Below are positions 46,405 to 55,185 of a stretch of 64,000 nucleotides of DNA, in pieces; the stretch's first letter is position 1, and the number at the start of each line of letters is the position of its first letter. The position numbers and the translations under genes were made by a program. Origin of the DNA: Curtobacterium sp. 'Ferrero' (lineage in GTDB: Bacteria; Actinomycetota; Actinomycetes; Actinomycetales; Microbacteriaceae); contig NZ_NXIA01000006.1 in assembly GCF_002412165.1 (NCBI RefSeq), positions 82,502-146,501 on the forward strand. The letters run 5' to 3'. The notes beneath the pieces were generated by a model. The model did not search any database and had not been told where the DNA came from. It saw nothing but the letters and a program-made list of their open reading frames with translations.

Positions 46405-46833
46405 ATGCGGATCCGTTCCATCACCGTCGCCGCTGCGACCGCACTGCTCGGAGCCACCGTGCTCGGCGGCTGCGCGAACTCGACGCCACCGGACGGCGGG
46501 ACGGCGACCGTCAGCAGCACGCCGACGACGAGCCCCTCGCCGACACCGGCCCCGACGTTCACGTCCGCCGCGGCCGACCTCGGCCCACAGCCGGCAGCGA
46601 CCGGAACGGCAACCCCGGTCGCCGGCGGGTACGGCTACACCGTCGCGGCCGGCGACGCCGTCACGGGCATCGCCGCCAGGTTCGGGCTCTGCGTCAACGA
46701 CGTTTACCTCGCCAACGCCGGGATCTTCGGACTGGAACTCTCCGTCGGACAGTCGCTCACGATCCGTCGGACCGAGGGACCGGGACACACCGAGGAGACC
46801 TGCGACGACCCGAACCCTCCCGGGCACGACTGA
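46405..46833 (+). CDS. LysM-domain lipoprotein
   Basis: A 142-residue lipoprotein: signal peptide MRIRSITVAAATALLGATVLGGC with Cys23 in the lipobox, a Thr/Pro/Ser-rich spacer (about 27-72), then one LysM peptidoglycan-binding motif (YTVAAGDAVTGIAARFGLCVNDVYLAN...GQSLTI, about 77-122). It probably sits on the outer face of the membrane in contact with peptidoglycan; no enzymatic domain is present. Cysteines in the LysM motif and tail may form a disulfide. Confidence 0.82.
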   Translation: MRIRSITVAAATALLGATVLGGCANSTPPDGGTATVSSTPTTSPSPTPAPTFTSAAADLGPQPAATGTATPVAGGYGYTVAAGDAVTGIAARFGLCVNDVYLANAGIFGLELSVGQSLTIRRTEGPGHTEETCDDPNPPGHD

Positions 46834-46949
46834 CGGACGACGACATTCAGGACGATGACCGTCCAGACCTCGGTACCGCTCCGGTGTCTCCGTCCTCGTC
46901 GTGGCGACACACTCGCGTCGCACGGCCGCGGACCTGCGATGATGCCCCC

Positions 46950-47939
46950 ATGGACGCGACAGCACCGGGGGAGAGCGCCTCGTCCTTCCGACGCTTCCGG
47001 GTCGAGTCGATCACCGAGAACCGCCCGGCCGAACTCGACCGCACCTACGGGACCGCAGGCGGGGTCGGCGGGGCCCTCGAGGCCTTCCGGTACGCCAGTG
47101 CAGGCGACGACGACGTGTCGATGCGCGGCGCCGAGGTGCAGGGCACCCGCGCGGGCAGGCTGGAACCACGTGCGGACCACATCGTCTTCTGGCTCGGCGA
47201 CGGGACCGCGACGATCGAGGACGAGCGGGACGGGCGGATCGTCACCGCGGTGCCCGGGCACCCCGTGGTGCTCTCGGCGTCGGTCTCCTACCGCTTCTCG
47301 GTCGACGCCCGGAAGATCACCATGCTGCACCTGTCCGACCGGGTGCTCCGGCACGCGCTCGCCCGGCGAGGCGCCCTGGTGCCCGGCGACCTCGTGTTCG
47401 CGCAACAGGCCGACCTCGAGTCCGCCCTCGGGCCGCTGCGGACGATCCTGCGCGCCCGAGCGGCGGCCCTCGCCGACGAACGGCTCGACGCCGCTGGCCG
47501 GGACGCCCTCAACGCCGAGATCGCCCGGTCGGTCGTCGACGCGTTCCCCCTCGCCCTGCCGTCCTCGGCCACCGCGACGGTCCCGGCCGTCCGTGCGGCC
47601 GCGTGGATTCGGGAACACGCCACCGAACCGATCACCCTGGGGGACATCGCAGCCGCCGTCGGGATGAGCGAGCGCGGCCTGCAGAGCGCGTTCCGTCGCC
47701 ACTTCGACGAGACCCCCATGCACCGCCTCCGGGCCGAACGACTCGACGGTGCCCGTCACGACCTCCGGTACGCGACCGCCGGCACCCACGTGCGCGACGT
47801 CGCCCGACGATGGCAGTTCGGACACTTCGGCCGGTTCGCGGCGACCTACGCCGAGCGCTTCGGCGAGAGCCCGAGTGACACGCTGCGCCGCACCCGGCAA
47901 CAGGGCGGCGCGCGGGGCGCGGAGGCCGAGGGCGCCTGA
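46950..47939 (+). CDS. AraC-family transcriptional regulator
   Basis: A 329-residue regulator. The N-terminal half (about 1-200) resembles an AraC_binding_2-type ligand domain. The C-terminal HTH (about 220-318) has the two helix-turn-helices: ITLGDIAAAVGMSERGLQSAFRRHF and VRDVARRWQFGHFGRFAATYAERFGESPSDTLR. The target is unknown; the acyl-CoA ligase downstream is a candidate. A second regulator of the same layout is at 56909. Confidence 0.85.
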   Translation: MDATAPGESASSFRRFRVESITENRPAELDRTYGTAGGVGGALEAFRYASAGDDDVSMRGAEVQGTRAGRLEPRADHIVFWLGDGTATIEDERDGRIVTAVPGHPVVLSASVSYRFSVDARKITMLHLSDRVLRHALARRGALVPGDLVFAQQADLESALGPLRTILRARAAALADERLDAAGRDALNAEIARSVVDAFPLALPSSATATVPAVRAAAWIREHATEPITLGDIAAAVGMSERGLQSAFRRHFDETPMHRLRAERLDGARHDLRYATAGTHVRDVARRWQFGHFGRFAATYAERFGESPSDTLRRTRQQGGARGAEAEGA

Positions 47940-48028
47940 CGGTAGATCTCGACGACGCCGCGAGGAGGGCCGGGGACGCCCGTGCGTGACGCCTGACCGG
48001 GGGCAGTGACCGTGTCACCGGGCGGCCG

Positions 48029-48034
48029 TAGGAT
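48029..48034 (+). promoter_or_regulatory. -10 element of the acyl-CoA ligase gene
   Basis: TAGGAT, about 38 nt before ATG 48073, leaving a short leader with GGAG at 48057-48060. Confidence 0.4.
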
Positions 48035-48072
48035 CGAAATCCACGCGCTCGTCGACGGAGATCGAGACCGGG

Positions 48073-49764
48073 ATGACCGACACCAGCACGGCCGAGGCCC
48101 ACGAGGCCACCGCCACCCCAGCCACCACCACCGCGCCGAGCACCAGCGGTCCCGCCACGGGCCGTCGGTCGCAGGCCACCGCCTCCGTCGCCGCGATCCT
48201 CGCCGAGTCCGCGGCCCGGTACCCGGACGACGTCGCCGTCGTGGTCGGCGACCGTCGCACCACCTACGCCGAACTGTGGGCGCAGACCCTCGCCTACGCG
48301 GGCGCGCTGCGGGCCCGCGGCATCGAGCCCGGGTCGCGGGTGGCGATGCTCGTCCCGAACGTTGAGGACTTCCCCCGCGTCTACTACGCCACGCTCGCGC
48401 TCGGCGCCGTCGTCGTGCCCGTGCACGCCCTGCTCAAGCGGCACGAGATCGAGTACGTGCTCCGCGACAGCGGCGCCTCGGTCCTGGTGTGCGCTGCGCC
48501 GCTCCTCGCCGAGGGCGCGGCGGGCGCCCAGCTCGCCGGCGTCGACGTCGTATCCGTCCTCGCCCCACCCAGCGCGGCCGCCACCGCCAGCACAGAGCCC
48601 GACGGAGCCGCCGCCGGGACCCCGGCCGCCGCCCCCGACCGGCTCGAGGACCTCGCGCAGCGCAGCGACCCCCTCGACACCTACGTGCCCCGCGACCCGT
48701 TCGACACCGCCACGATCCTCTACACCAGCGGCACCACCGGCCACCCCAAGGGCGCGGAGGGATCCCACTTCTCCCTCCTCGAGCAGGTCAACACGAACGT
48801 GATGACCACGTTCGACCTCCACCGCGGCGACGTCCTCCTCGGCGCCCTGCCGCTGTTCCACACCTTCGGACAGACCTGCACGATGAACACCGGCTTCCGC
48901 GTCGGCGCGACCATCGTGCTGCTGCCGAAGTTCGACGGCGACACGGCGCTCGCCGCGATGGTCGAGCACGGCACGGGCGTGTTCATGGGCGTCCCGACGA
49001 TGTACATGGCACTGCTCGACGCCGCCACCCGTTCCGAGGCCCGGCCGCCGCTCCGCTACGCCATCTCCGGCGGAGCATCGCTCCCGCTCGCCGTCCTCGA
49101 ACGGTTCCAGACGGTGTTCCACGCACCCGTCCACGAGGGCTACGGCCTGACCGAGACCTCGCCGGTCGCCACGTTCAACCACGTCGGCACCACCCCGCGC
49201 CCCGGGACCATCGGCACGCCGGTGTGGGGTGTCGACGTCGAGATCGCCGACCCCGAGCAGACGGACCGGATCGTCATGCTGCCGCACGGCGAGATCGGCG
49301 AGCTCGTCATCCGCGGCCACAACCTCATGAACGGGTACCTCGACCGTCCGGAGGACACCGCCGCCGCGATCGTCGACGGGTGGTTCCGCACCGGCGACCT
49401 CGGGACGAAGGACGACGACGGGTACCTCACGATCGTCGACCGCACCAAGGACATGATCATCCGCAACGGCTACAACGTGTACCCGCGGCAGGTCGAGGAG
49501 GTCCTCGCCACCCACCCGGAGGTCCGGATGGCCGCGGTGTTCGGCACCCCGCACGAGCAGCACGGGCAGGAGGTCGAGGCCGCGGTCGTGCTCAGCGACG
49601 GGGCGACCGTCACCCCGCAGGAGCTCATCGACTTCGTCGCCGCCGAGATCGCCGCGTACAAGTTCCCCCGCGTCGTCCACGTCGTCGACGCGCTGCCGCT
49701 GGGCCCGAGCGGCAAGGTGCTGAAGCGCGAGCTCGTCGCCCGCTTCAGCGCGCAGGACGCCTGA
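48073..49764 (+). CDS. Long-chain fatty acid-CoA ligase (AMP-forming)
   Basis: A 563-residue ANL-superfamily enzyme activating a fatty or aromatic acid through an acyl-adenylate to the CoA thioester. The ATP-binding P-loop YTSGTTGHPKGAEGSH, YGLTETSPV, GWFRTGDLG and the hinge DRTKDMIIRNGYNVYPRQVEE are intact, with the catalytic lysine in PSGKVLKRE. A Thr/Ala-rich N-terminal tail of ~35 residues is variable. Chain-length preference cannot be told. A hairpin at 49801-49850 ends the transcript. Confidence 0.9.
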   Translation: MTDTSTAEAHEATATPATTTAPSTSGPATGRRSQATASVAAILAESAARYPDDVAVVVGDRRTTYAELWAQTLAYAGALRARGIEPGSRVAMLVPNVEDFPRVYYATLALGAVVVPVHALLKRHEIEYVLRDSGASVLVCAAPLLAEGAAGAQLAGVDVVSVLAPPSAAATASTEPDGAAAGTPAAAPDRLEDLAQRSDPLDTYVPRDPFDTATILYTSGTTGHPKGAEGSHFSLLEQVNTNVMTTFDLHRGDVLLGALPLFHTFGQTCTMNTGFRVGATIVLLPKFDGDTALAAMVEHGTGVFMGVPTMYMALLDAATRSEARPPLRYAISGGASLPLAVLERFQTVFHAPVHEGYGLTETSPVATFNHVGTTPRPGTIGTPVWGVDVEIADPEQTDRIVMLPHGEIGELVIRGHNLMNGYLDRPEDTAAAIVDGWFRTGDLGTKDDDGYLTIVDRTKDMIIRNGYNVYPRQVEEVLATHPEVRMAAVFGTPHEQHGQEVEAAVVLSDGATVTPQELIDFVAAEIAAYKFPRVVHVVDALPLGPSGKVLKRELVARFSAQDA

Positions 49765-49800
49765 CACCGCGGCCGCAGGCCGCGTCGCGACGCGCCGGAC

Positions 49801-49850
49801 GGGAGGCCCGGATCGCGTGCGCAGGTCTGCTCACGCGATCCGCGCCTCCC
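49801..49850 (+). terminator. Terminator after the acyl-CoA ligase gene
   Basis: GGGAGGC (49801-49807) pairs with GCCTCCC (49844-49850), and GGATCGCGTG (49810-49819) pairs with CACGCGATCC (49832-49841), separated by a 2-nt mismatch and a 12-nt loop. Confidence 0.8.
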
Positions 49851-49921
49851 GCCCGGTCCCGCCGACCACCGGTCGGCGCCCACCCACCCGACCAGCCAGC
49901 CCGCGAACCACGAGGACGCCC

Positions 49922-50716
49922 GTGAACCCCACCTTCCACACGCTCGACGGCCCCCACGGACCGCTGCGCATCCGCGTCCACCAGCCGGACGGCGCAGCAC
50001 GCGCCGGGCTCGTGTGGTCGCACGGCGGCGGGTTCCTGCACGGCGACCTCGAGATGCCCGAATCCGTGCAGGTGGCGCGTGAGCTCGCCGCCCGGGGCAT
50101 CACGACGGTCGAGGTCGACTACCGGCTCGCGCCGAGCGACGAGCGCCCGGACGGGGTCCACTTCCCGGTGCCGCAAGACGAGGTCCGCCACGTGCTCGCG
50201 ACGGTCCGCGCCGACACGTCACTCGACACCGGCGGGCGCGACTGGTCGATCGGCGGGGCGAGTGCGGGGGCCTCGATCACGGCGTCGGCCGCGCTCCGGC
50301 TGGTGGCCGACGGTCAGGCGCCCCGGCAGGTGCTGCTCGCGTACCCGACCGTGCACGCCGAACTGCCGGCACCGTCCGACGAACTCGCCGCGGTGATGGT
50401 CGGCGTCGAAGCGGCACGACGATTCACGCCGGAGAGCGTGCGGTCGATGAACGCCAACCACGCAGCCGGCGCCACCGACGGGGTGTTCGCCGGGGGAGCG
50501 GAGCTCGCGGGCTTCCCGCCGACCTGCATCGTCGACTCGGAACGCGACGACCTGCGCGCGAGCGGCGCGGCGTTCGCCGACGAACTGCGGGCCGCTGGCG
50601 TGCCGGTGACGTACGCGGTCGAGCCGGGGACCTTCCACGGACACCTCAACGACGAGGGCAGTGCCGAGGCGCTCCGGACCATCGAGCGGTTCGCGGCGTT
50701 CCTGCTCGCGGACTGA
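49922..50716 (+). CDS. Alpha/beta hydrolase (HSL-type esterase)
   Basis: A 264-residue esterase/lipase of the hormone-sensitive-lipase group. The HGGG oxyanion motif is in WSHGGGFLHGD, the nucleophile in GGASAGAS, the acid in DSERDDLRASG and the histidine in GTFHGHLN. It begins NPTFHTLDGPHGPLRIRVH. It is cytoplasmic (no signal peptide). It may work with the neighbouring acyl-CoA ligase but is separated by a terminator. Confidence 0.85.
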   Translation: MNPTFHTLDGPHGPLRIRVHQPDGAARAGLVWSHGGGFLHGDLEMPESVQVARELAARGITTVEVDYRLAPSDERPDGVHFPVPQDEVRHVLATVRADTSLDTGGRDWSIGGASAGASITASAALRLVADGQAPRQVLLAYPTVHAELPAPSDELAAVMVGVEAARRFTPESVRSMNANHAAGATDGVFAGGAELAGFPPTCIVDSERDDLRASGAAFADELRAAGVPVTYAVEPGTFHGHLNDEGSAEALRTIERFAAFLLAD

Positions 50717-50729
50717 GCCCGGGTTCGGC

Positions 50730-51335
50730 CTACTCGCGGACGACCTCCCAGCGCCGGAGCACCACGCCCGTCCCGAAGTGCTGCTCCTCCAGCAGTGCCA
50801 GCCGGATCGGTGCCCGCTCGCCGGACCGCGGCGGGTCGAACAGCGGACGTCCACCGCCGAGCACCGCGGGGTGCGTGAACAGCATGAGCTCGTCGACGAG
50901 TCCCGCGTCGAGGAGCTGCGACGCGAGGTCCGCGCCGCCCACCCCGATGTCGCCCTCGGTCTCCTGCCGGATGCGGGCGAGCTGCTCGACGGCGTCACCG
51001 TCCGCGCCGACCACGCGGGTGCCGTGGCCGGCCTCCGTCCGCGTCCGCGACACGAGCACCTTCGGCTGCGCGGTCCAGATCGCGCCGTACTCGCGCATGT
51101 ACCCGGGCAGCGACTCGTCGTGCACCGCGTCGGGCCAGAACGGGTCCATGAGGTCGCGCACCACCCGCCCCTCGACGGACAGCGCCATCGCCGCCGCGCG
51201 CCGGTTGAACTCGCGGTGCAGCTCCTCGTCGATGCTGACCCACTCCGGGCCGTCGGGGCCGTCGTGCTCGCCGGGGCCGCGCTCGATGTACCCGTCGACG
51301 GACACGTTCATCCAGTACACGAAACGACCGGGCAT
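50730..51335 (-). CDS. Dihydrofolate reductase family protein (RibD C-terminal type)
   Basis: A 201-residue NADPH-dependent reductase fold: VYWMNVSVDGYIE at the start, KVLVSRTRTEA, GDIGVGGADLASQLLDAGLVDELML and a final strand EEQHFGTGVVLRRW. This family is related to RibD but usually is neither DHFR nor the riboflavin enzyme; the substrate is unknown. AAGGAG (revcomp of 51341-51346) is the Shine-Dalgarno. Its stop is 13 bp from the esterase stop (convergent). Confidence 0.82.
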   Translation of the reverse strand: MPGRFVYWMNVSVDGYIERGPGEHDGPDGPEWVSIDEELHREFNRRAAAMALSVEGRVVRDLMDPFWPDAVHDESLPGYMREYGAIWTAQPKVLVSRTRTEAGHGTRVVGADGDAVEQLARIRQETEGDIGVGGADLASQLLDAGLVDELMLFTHPAVLGGGRPLFDPPRSGERAPIRLALLEEQHFGTGVVLRRWEVVRE

Positions 51336-51367
51336 GGCGACTCCTTCGTCGGACCTGCGATGCGGCG

Positions 51368-51373
51368 ATGCTA
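51368..51373 (-). promoter_or_regulatory. -10 element of the RibD-type gene
   Basis: Minus-strand TAGCAT with a leader of about 25 nt and an AAGGAG site before ATG 51335. Confidence 0.4.
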
Positions 51374-51479
51374 CCCGGGGTCCGCCACGCCACGCCGGTC
51401 CGCTGGACGAACCAGTGCACGCGGCTCCGCCCTCCGGATGGGAGGATGCAGCGTCAGCCCCACCGACCACGAGGACCCC

Positions 51480-52976
51480 ATGACGCACGACGACGCAGCG
51501 CCGCTCCTCGACGGACGGTACCGACTCGAGCAGGCGATCGGTCAGGGCGGCATGTCCGTCGTCTACCGCGGCACGGACGAGACGCTCCGACGCCCCGTGG
51601 CGGTGAAGGTGTTCCACGCCGGCTCGGTGGACATCGCCCGTCAGGACGCCGAGCTCGGAGTCCTCGCCGCACTCGAGCACCACAACCTCGTCAGCCTCCT
51701 CGACGCCGGCGTCGTCACCACCGTCGAGGGCACGCAGCGGCGCTACATCGTGATGTCCCTCGTGGTCGGCCAGGACCTCGAGGCACGGTTGTCGGTCGGC
51801 CCGCTCGCCGTCCGGCACATCGCCGAGATCGGCTTCGACATGGCCGAGGCGCTCCACTACATCCACGCCCACGGGGTCGTGCACCGTGACATCAAGCCGT
51901 CGAACATCCTGCTCGTCGACTACGGCCACGACGCCGACCGGGCCCGGGCCCGTCTGACCGACTTCGGCATCGCGATCGCCGAGGGAGCGGAACGCCTCAC
52001 CGCCGACGGCGTCACCACCGGCACCGCCGCCTACCTCAGCCCCGAGCAGGCCCGCGGCGGCGACGTCGGTCCCGCCAGCGACGTGTACTCGCTCGGGCTC
52101 GTCCTGCTGCAGTGCTTCACCCGTCGCCGCGAGTTCCCGGGCTCCGTGGTCGAGTCGGCGATCGCCCGGCTCTCCCGTGACCCTCAGCTGCCCGAGCCGC
52201 TGCCCGAGCACTGGAAGACCCTCCTGCGTGCGATGACCGCCCAGGACCCGGCCGACCGTCCCCTCGGCGCCGAGCTCGTCACCATGCTCCGCGACGTCGT
52301 GATCGCCGACACGTCCGCCCCCGACCGCGTCGTCGACCCCACCGGCGCGACCCCGGAGGACGCGTCAGCAGCGACGCCGCTCACGGGGCCCGGCGCGAAC
52401 GCTGCCCCGCAGGCCGGCGCGCACGCTGCCCCGATGGACGGCGCGCACGCTGCCCCGCAGGCCGGCGCGAGCGCTGCCGCTGTCGACGCCGACCGGCCCT
52501 CGACGCTCGACACGCTCCCCGAGGAGGCGCTGCACCGGACGACCGCCATGGCCGCGCGGCTCTTCGACGCCCCGATCGCGCTCGTGGAGGCGCTCGACGA
52601 CGACCGCGAGTGGACCCAGTCCTACATCGCGGACGGTGTCGACCCGAGTGCGCGCAACATCAGCTTCCGGAACGGCTTCGCACCGGTGCCGGAGCCGGTC
52701 GTCATCCCCGACGGAGCCGTCCACCCGGAGATGCGGGAGAGCCCCCTCGTCACCGGACCGCTCGGGATCCGCTTCTACGTGAGCGTCCCGATGGTCAAGC
52801 ACGACGGCACGACCATCGGCACGCTCGCCGTGCTCGACCGGCGTCCGCGCGAGGTCACCGAGGGCGACATCGCGAACCTCCGCGACCTCGCGGCGCTCGC
52901 CGTGTCACAGCTCGAGCTCCGCCAGGAGACCCTCCGGACGACGAACGACGCCCTGCCGATCGACCGCGCACACTGA
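51480..52976 (+). CDS. Soluble Ser/Thr protein kinase fused to a GAF domain
   Basis: A 498-residue protein. The N-terminal Hanks-type kinase has the glycine loop GQGGMS (21-26), catalytic Lys43 (VAVKVF), HRDIKPSN with Asp137, DFGIA and the activation-segment end YLSPEQARGG. A linker (about 285-335) has 8-residue GAHAAPQA repeats. The C-terminal part (about 340-490: LDTLPEEALHRTTAMAARLFDAPIALVEALDDDREW...FYVSVPMVKHDGTTIGTLAVLD) is a GAF sensor. No transmembrane helix or PASTA repeats are present, so it should sense an internal signal. Ligand unknown. Confidence 0.88.
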   Translation: MTHDDAAPLLDGRYRLEQAIGQGGMSVVYRGTDETLRRPVAVKVFHAGSVDIARQDAELGVLAALEHHNLVSLLDAGVVTTVEGTQRRYIVMSLVVGQDLEARLSVGPLAVRHIAEIGFDMAEALHYIHAHGVVHRDIKPSNILLVDYGHDADRARARLTDFGIAIAEGAERLTADGVTTGTAAYLSPEQARGGDVGPASDVYSLGLVLLQCFTRRREFPGSVVESAIARLSRDPQLPEPLPEHWKTLLRAMTAQDPADRPLGAELVTMLRDVVIADTSAPDRVVDPTGATPEDASAATPLTGPGANAAPQAGAHAAPMDGAHAAPQAGASAAAVDADRPSTLDTLPEEALHRTTAMAARLFDAPIALVEALDDDREWTQSYIADGVDPSARNISFRNGFAPVPEPVVIPDGAVHPEMRESPLVTGPLGIRFYVSVPMVKHDGTTIGTLAVLDRRPREVTEGDIANLRDLAALAVSQLELRQETLRTTNDALPIDRAH

Positions 52977-52982
52977 CCTCGG

Positions 52983-53537
52983 TCAGGACGTCAGCGCCGC
53001 CGCGTACGCCCGCACCGACCGGTGGTACCGCGGGAGCGTCGGCTCCACGGCCTCGATCGCGACCCGCAGGGCTTCGTCCACACGCCCGGCACTGTGCAGC
53101 GCCAGCGCGAGGAACACCCGGGGCGCGGCACCGGTCGCCGGGTGCTCGGGAGCCGTGTCGAGCATGGTGATCGCCTCGTCCACCCGGCCGAGGTTCCGGA
53201 GCGTCGACGCGTGCTGCACGACCATCCGTGCCGCCCGGTCCGGGTCGACGTCGGCGAGCCCGGCCGCCGTCGCCGCGGCGTACTGCTCGTCCGCCTCCGC
53301 CTCCTGCCCACCCGAGTCGAACGCACCGCCCAGCTCGAACGCGCCGACCGCGGGGTGCGGCGCATGCTCGACGAGCTCGCGCATCCGCGTCGTGCGCCCG
53401 GCGTCGTCGACGGACTCGTCCGCCCACAGGGCAGCGACCCGACGCTCCCACTCGTCGGCCTGGAGGCCCGTCACCATCCCGTCACGTGCCTCCCGTCCGT
53501 CGTCGCCCACCCGATCACCGTCACGCGCCTCGTCCAT
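52983..53537 (-). CDS. TPR-like protein
   Basis: A 184-residue helical protein with TPR-type pairs (EADEQYAAATAAGLADVD, MVVQHASTLRNLGRVDEAITMLDTA, PRVFLALALHSAGRVDEALRVAIEAVEP). No catalytic motif; it probably mediates protein contacts. ATG 53537 is supported by a leaderless-type -10 (TACGCT) 6 nt upstream; ATG 53477 would remove a charged leader. It is convergent with the kinase gene, 6 bp away. Confidence 0.75.
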   Translation of the reverse strand: MDEARDGDRVGDDGREARDGMVTGLQADEWERRVAALWADESVDDAGRTTRMRELVEHAPHPAVGAFELGGAFDSGGQEAEADEQYAAATAAGLADVDPDRAARMVVQHASTLRNLGRVDEAITMLDTAPEHPATGAAPRVFLALALHSAGRVDEALRVAIEAVEPTLPRYHRSVRAYAAALTS

Positions 53538-53543
53538 CCGGCC

Positions 53544-53549
53544 AGCGTA
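53544..53549 (-). promoter_or_regulatory. -10 element of the TPR gene, leaderless type
   Basis: Minus-strand TACGCT, 6 nt before ATG 53537. Confidence 0.55.
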
Positions 53550-53564
53550 GCCAGGTGCGTCGGC

Positions 53565-54392
53565 TCAGCCGACGGCCGTGTCGTCGGTCACGGTCGCGCG
53601 GAAGGACCGGACCAGCGGTGTGCCAGGGAGCACCGTCATGGGGTCGCTCCACGCCAGGGCGGATCCGATCGCCGGGTACTCGGCGACCCGGACGAACCAG
53701 GGGTCGCGGTGGTCGAGCGCCTCGAGCCGCACCGTGGCGCGCCCGTCCGCGAACGCCGCGGACCACTCCACCCACGGCGCGACGGACCCGTGCACGGCGG
53801 CCTCGCCCGAGGCGTCCGCCGTCCGGACGACCACCTCGGAGCACGGCGGGAACCGCCAGGTGAACCCGCCGTACCCGGCACCGACCCGGCCGTTGCTGCC
53901 GGGGCTGCCGAGGACGACACCGACGTCGCCGGGTGTGCAGAACGACGACGACCAGCGCAGCTCCCAGCCGGCGTCCGTGGCGTACGCGGCGACCGAACGG
54001 TGTTCGTGGAGCAGGACCCGCTCGTCCGGTCCCGTCCACCGGACGTCCTGCACCAGGACTCCGTCGCGCCGCTCGCGGCGACGGACCTCGGCGCGCCCGT
54101 GGTCGTCGCGCCACACGTACCCGGTGCCGTGCACGTAGGTCGGCCCGCCCCAGCAGTTCACGCCGTCGAGGTCCGGGACGGCGACGCCGACCCCGCAGTG
54201 CCACTCGTGGTCCGGCGGGTGGTGCGCGCTGACCGTGGTGCCGCAGCGGGTCCGCACGGGGTGGAGGTACGGACGCGGGACCGAGCCGACGGAGGCACCG
54301 GCACCGTCGACGACGACGGCGACGGTGGTGCCGCCGACCGCGAGGGCATCACGCACGCCGGCGGAGGTCGGAAGGTCCTCGTCGTCGCTCAC
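53565..54392 (-). CDS. DUF6807 (PmoA-like) family protein
   Basis: A 275-residue beta-rich protein. RPYLHPVRTRCGTTVSAHHPPDHEWHCGVG and VNCWGGPTYVHG match the family formerly annotated as 'methane oxygenase PmoA', which has no proven oxygenase activity and often lies near sugar-catabolism genes; a carbohydrate-related role is possible. GTG 54392 has a leaderless-type -10 (TAGCGT) 7 nt upstream. No sugar operon surrounds it here. Confidence 0.78.
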   Translation of the reverse strand: MSDDEDLPTSAGVRDALAVGGTTVAVVVDGAGASVGSVPRPYLHPVRTRCGTTVSAHHPPDHEWHCGVGVAVPDLDGVNCWGGPTYVHGTGYVWRDDHGRAEVRRRERRDGVLVQDVRWTGPDERVLLHEHRSVAAYATDAGWELRWSSSFCTPGDVGVVLGSPGSNGRVGAGYGGFTWRFPPCSEVVVRTADASGEAAVHGSVAPWVEWSAAFADGRATVRLEALDHRDPWFVRVAEYPAIGSALAWSDPMTVLPGTPLVRSFRATVTDDTAVG

Positions 54393-54399
54393 CGTGTCG

Positions 54400-54405
54400 A
54401 CGCTA
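54400..54405 (-). promoter_or_regulatory. -10 element of the DUF6807 gene, leaderless type
   Basis: Minus-strand TAGCGT, 7 nt before GTG 54392. Confidence 0.55.
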
Positions 54406-54447
54406 CGCCCGTGACCAGCAGCATCCCGGTCCGCGTGGGGATCGGTC

Positions 54448-55110
54448 TCAGCGTCGGCGCGCGAGCACGACGCCGTCCGAGGTGTGGTGCTCGTGCCCCT
54501 CGGCGGTCAGCACGGTCCTCGGTCGTTCGTCGGCCTCGAGCACGTCCCAGCCGGCGCCGAGGGCCAGTGCGCCGAGGTCGTCCGCCGGCGACGGGAACCG
54601 GTGCCCGGCCATCTCCGGCGGCAGGTCACCGTGCGGGGGCGCGGCGTGTGCGGTGACGAGCAGGTGGCCGCCCGGTGCGACGAACCCGGCAGCCCGGCGG
54701 AGGATGTCGTCCCGGGGGATCACGACCGGCCACGAGTGCAGGAACGACGCCGTCACCAGGGCGAACCGCTCCTATGTGTCCCAGGCGGCCAGGTCGGCGG
54801 CGACGAACGCGGTCCGGTGCTCGACGCCGGCCGACACCGCGGCGCGGGACGCCCGCGTCAGTGCGGTGAGTGACAGGTCGACGCCGACCACGTCCCAGCC
54901 CTGCTCGGCGAGCCAGACGACGTCGCCGCCCTCGCCGCAGCCGAGGTCGAGGGCCCGGCCGGTCGGCAGGCCGGGAGCCACGCTGGCGAGCACCGCGTTC
55001 ACCCGACCCGACCACACGCCGTCCCGTTCCGCGTAGCGGGCTTCCCACCAGGAACGAGCGTGGTGGCGAGGCTGGTCGTGGTGGGGAGGCTGGTCGTCGT
55101 GGAGGTGCAC
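54448..55110 (-). pseudogene. Class I SAM-dependent methyltransferase interrupted by an in-frame TAG
   Basis: The N-terminal part (from GTG 55110) has WWEARYAERDGVWSGRVN and the SAM motif ALDLGCGEGGDVVWLAEQGW. A TAG at 54772-54774 ends it after FVAADLAAWDT. The same frame continues immediately with ERFALVTASFLHSWPVV and the rest of the methyltransferase to 54448, ending SDGVVLARRR. Both halves together have normal length (about 220 codons). A single nonsense change is the simplest reading; readthrough or a sequence error is possible. The substrate is unknown. Confidence 0.78.
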
Positions 55111-55185
55111 GGCGTCAGTGCACACCCGTCCCGGAGCCGGTGTCCAGACGTCTCGCCGTTCCGGCAACACGACGTCCGGTCCGAC

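Noticed and set aside
53565..54392. Methane monooxygenase subunit (old PmoA annotation)
   Set aside because: The family name derives from an old annotation; the protein is soluble and beta-rich and there are no other methane oxidation genes.
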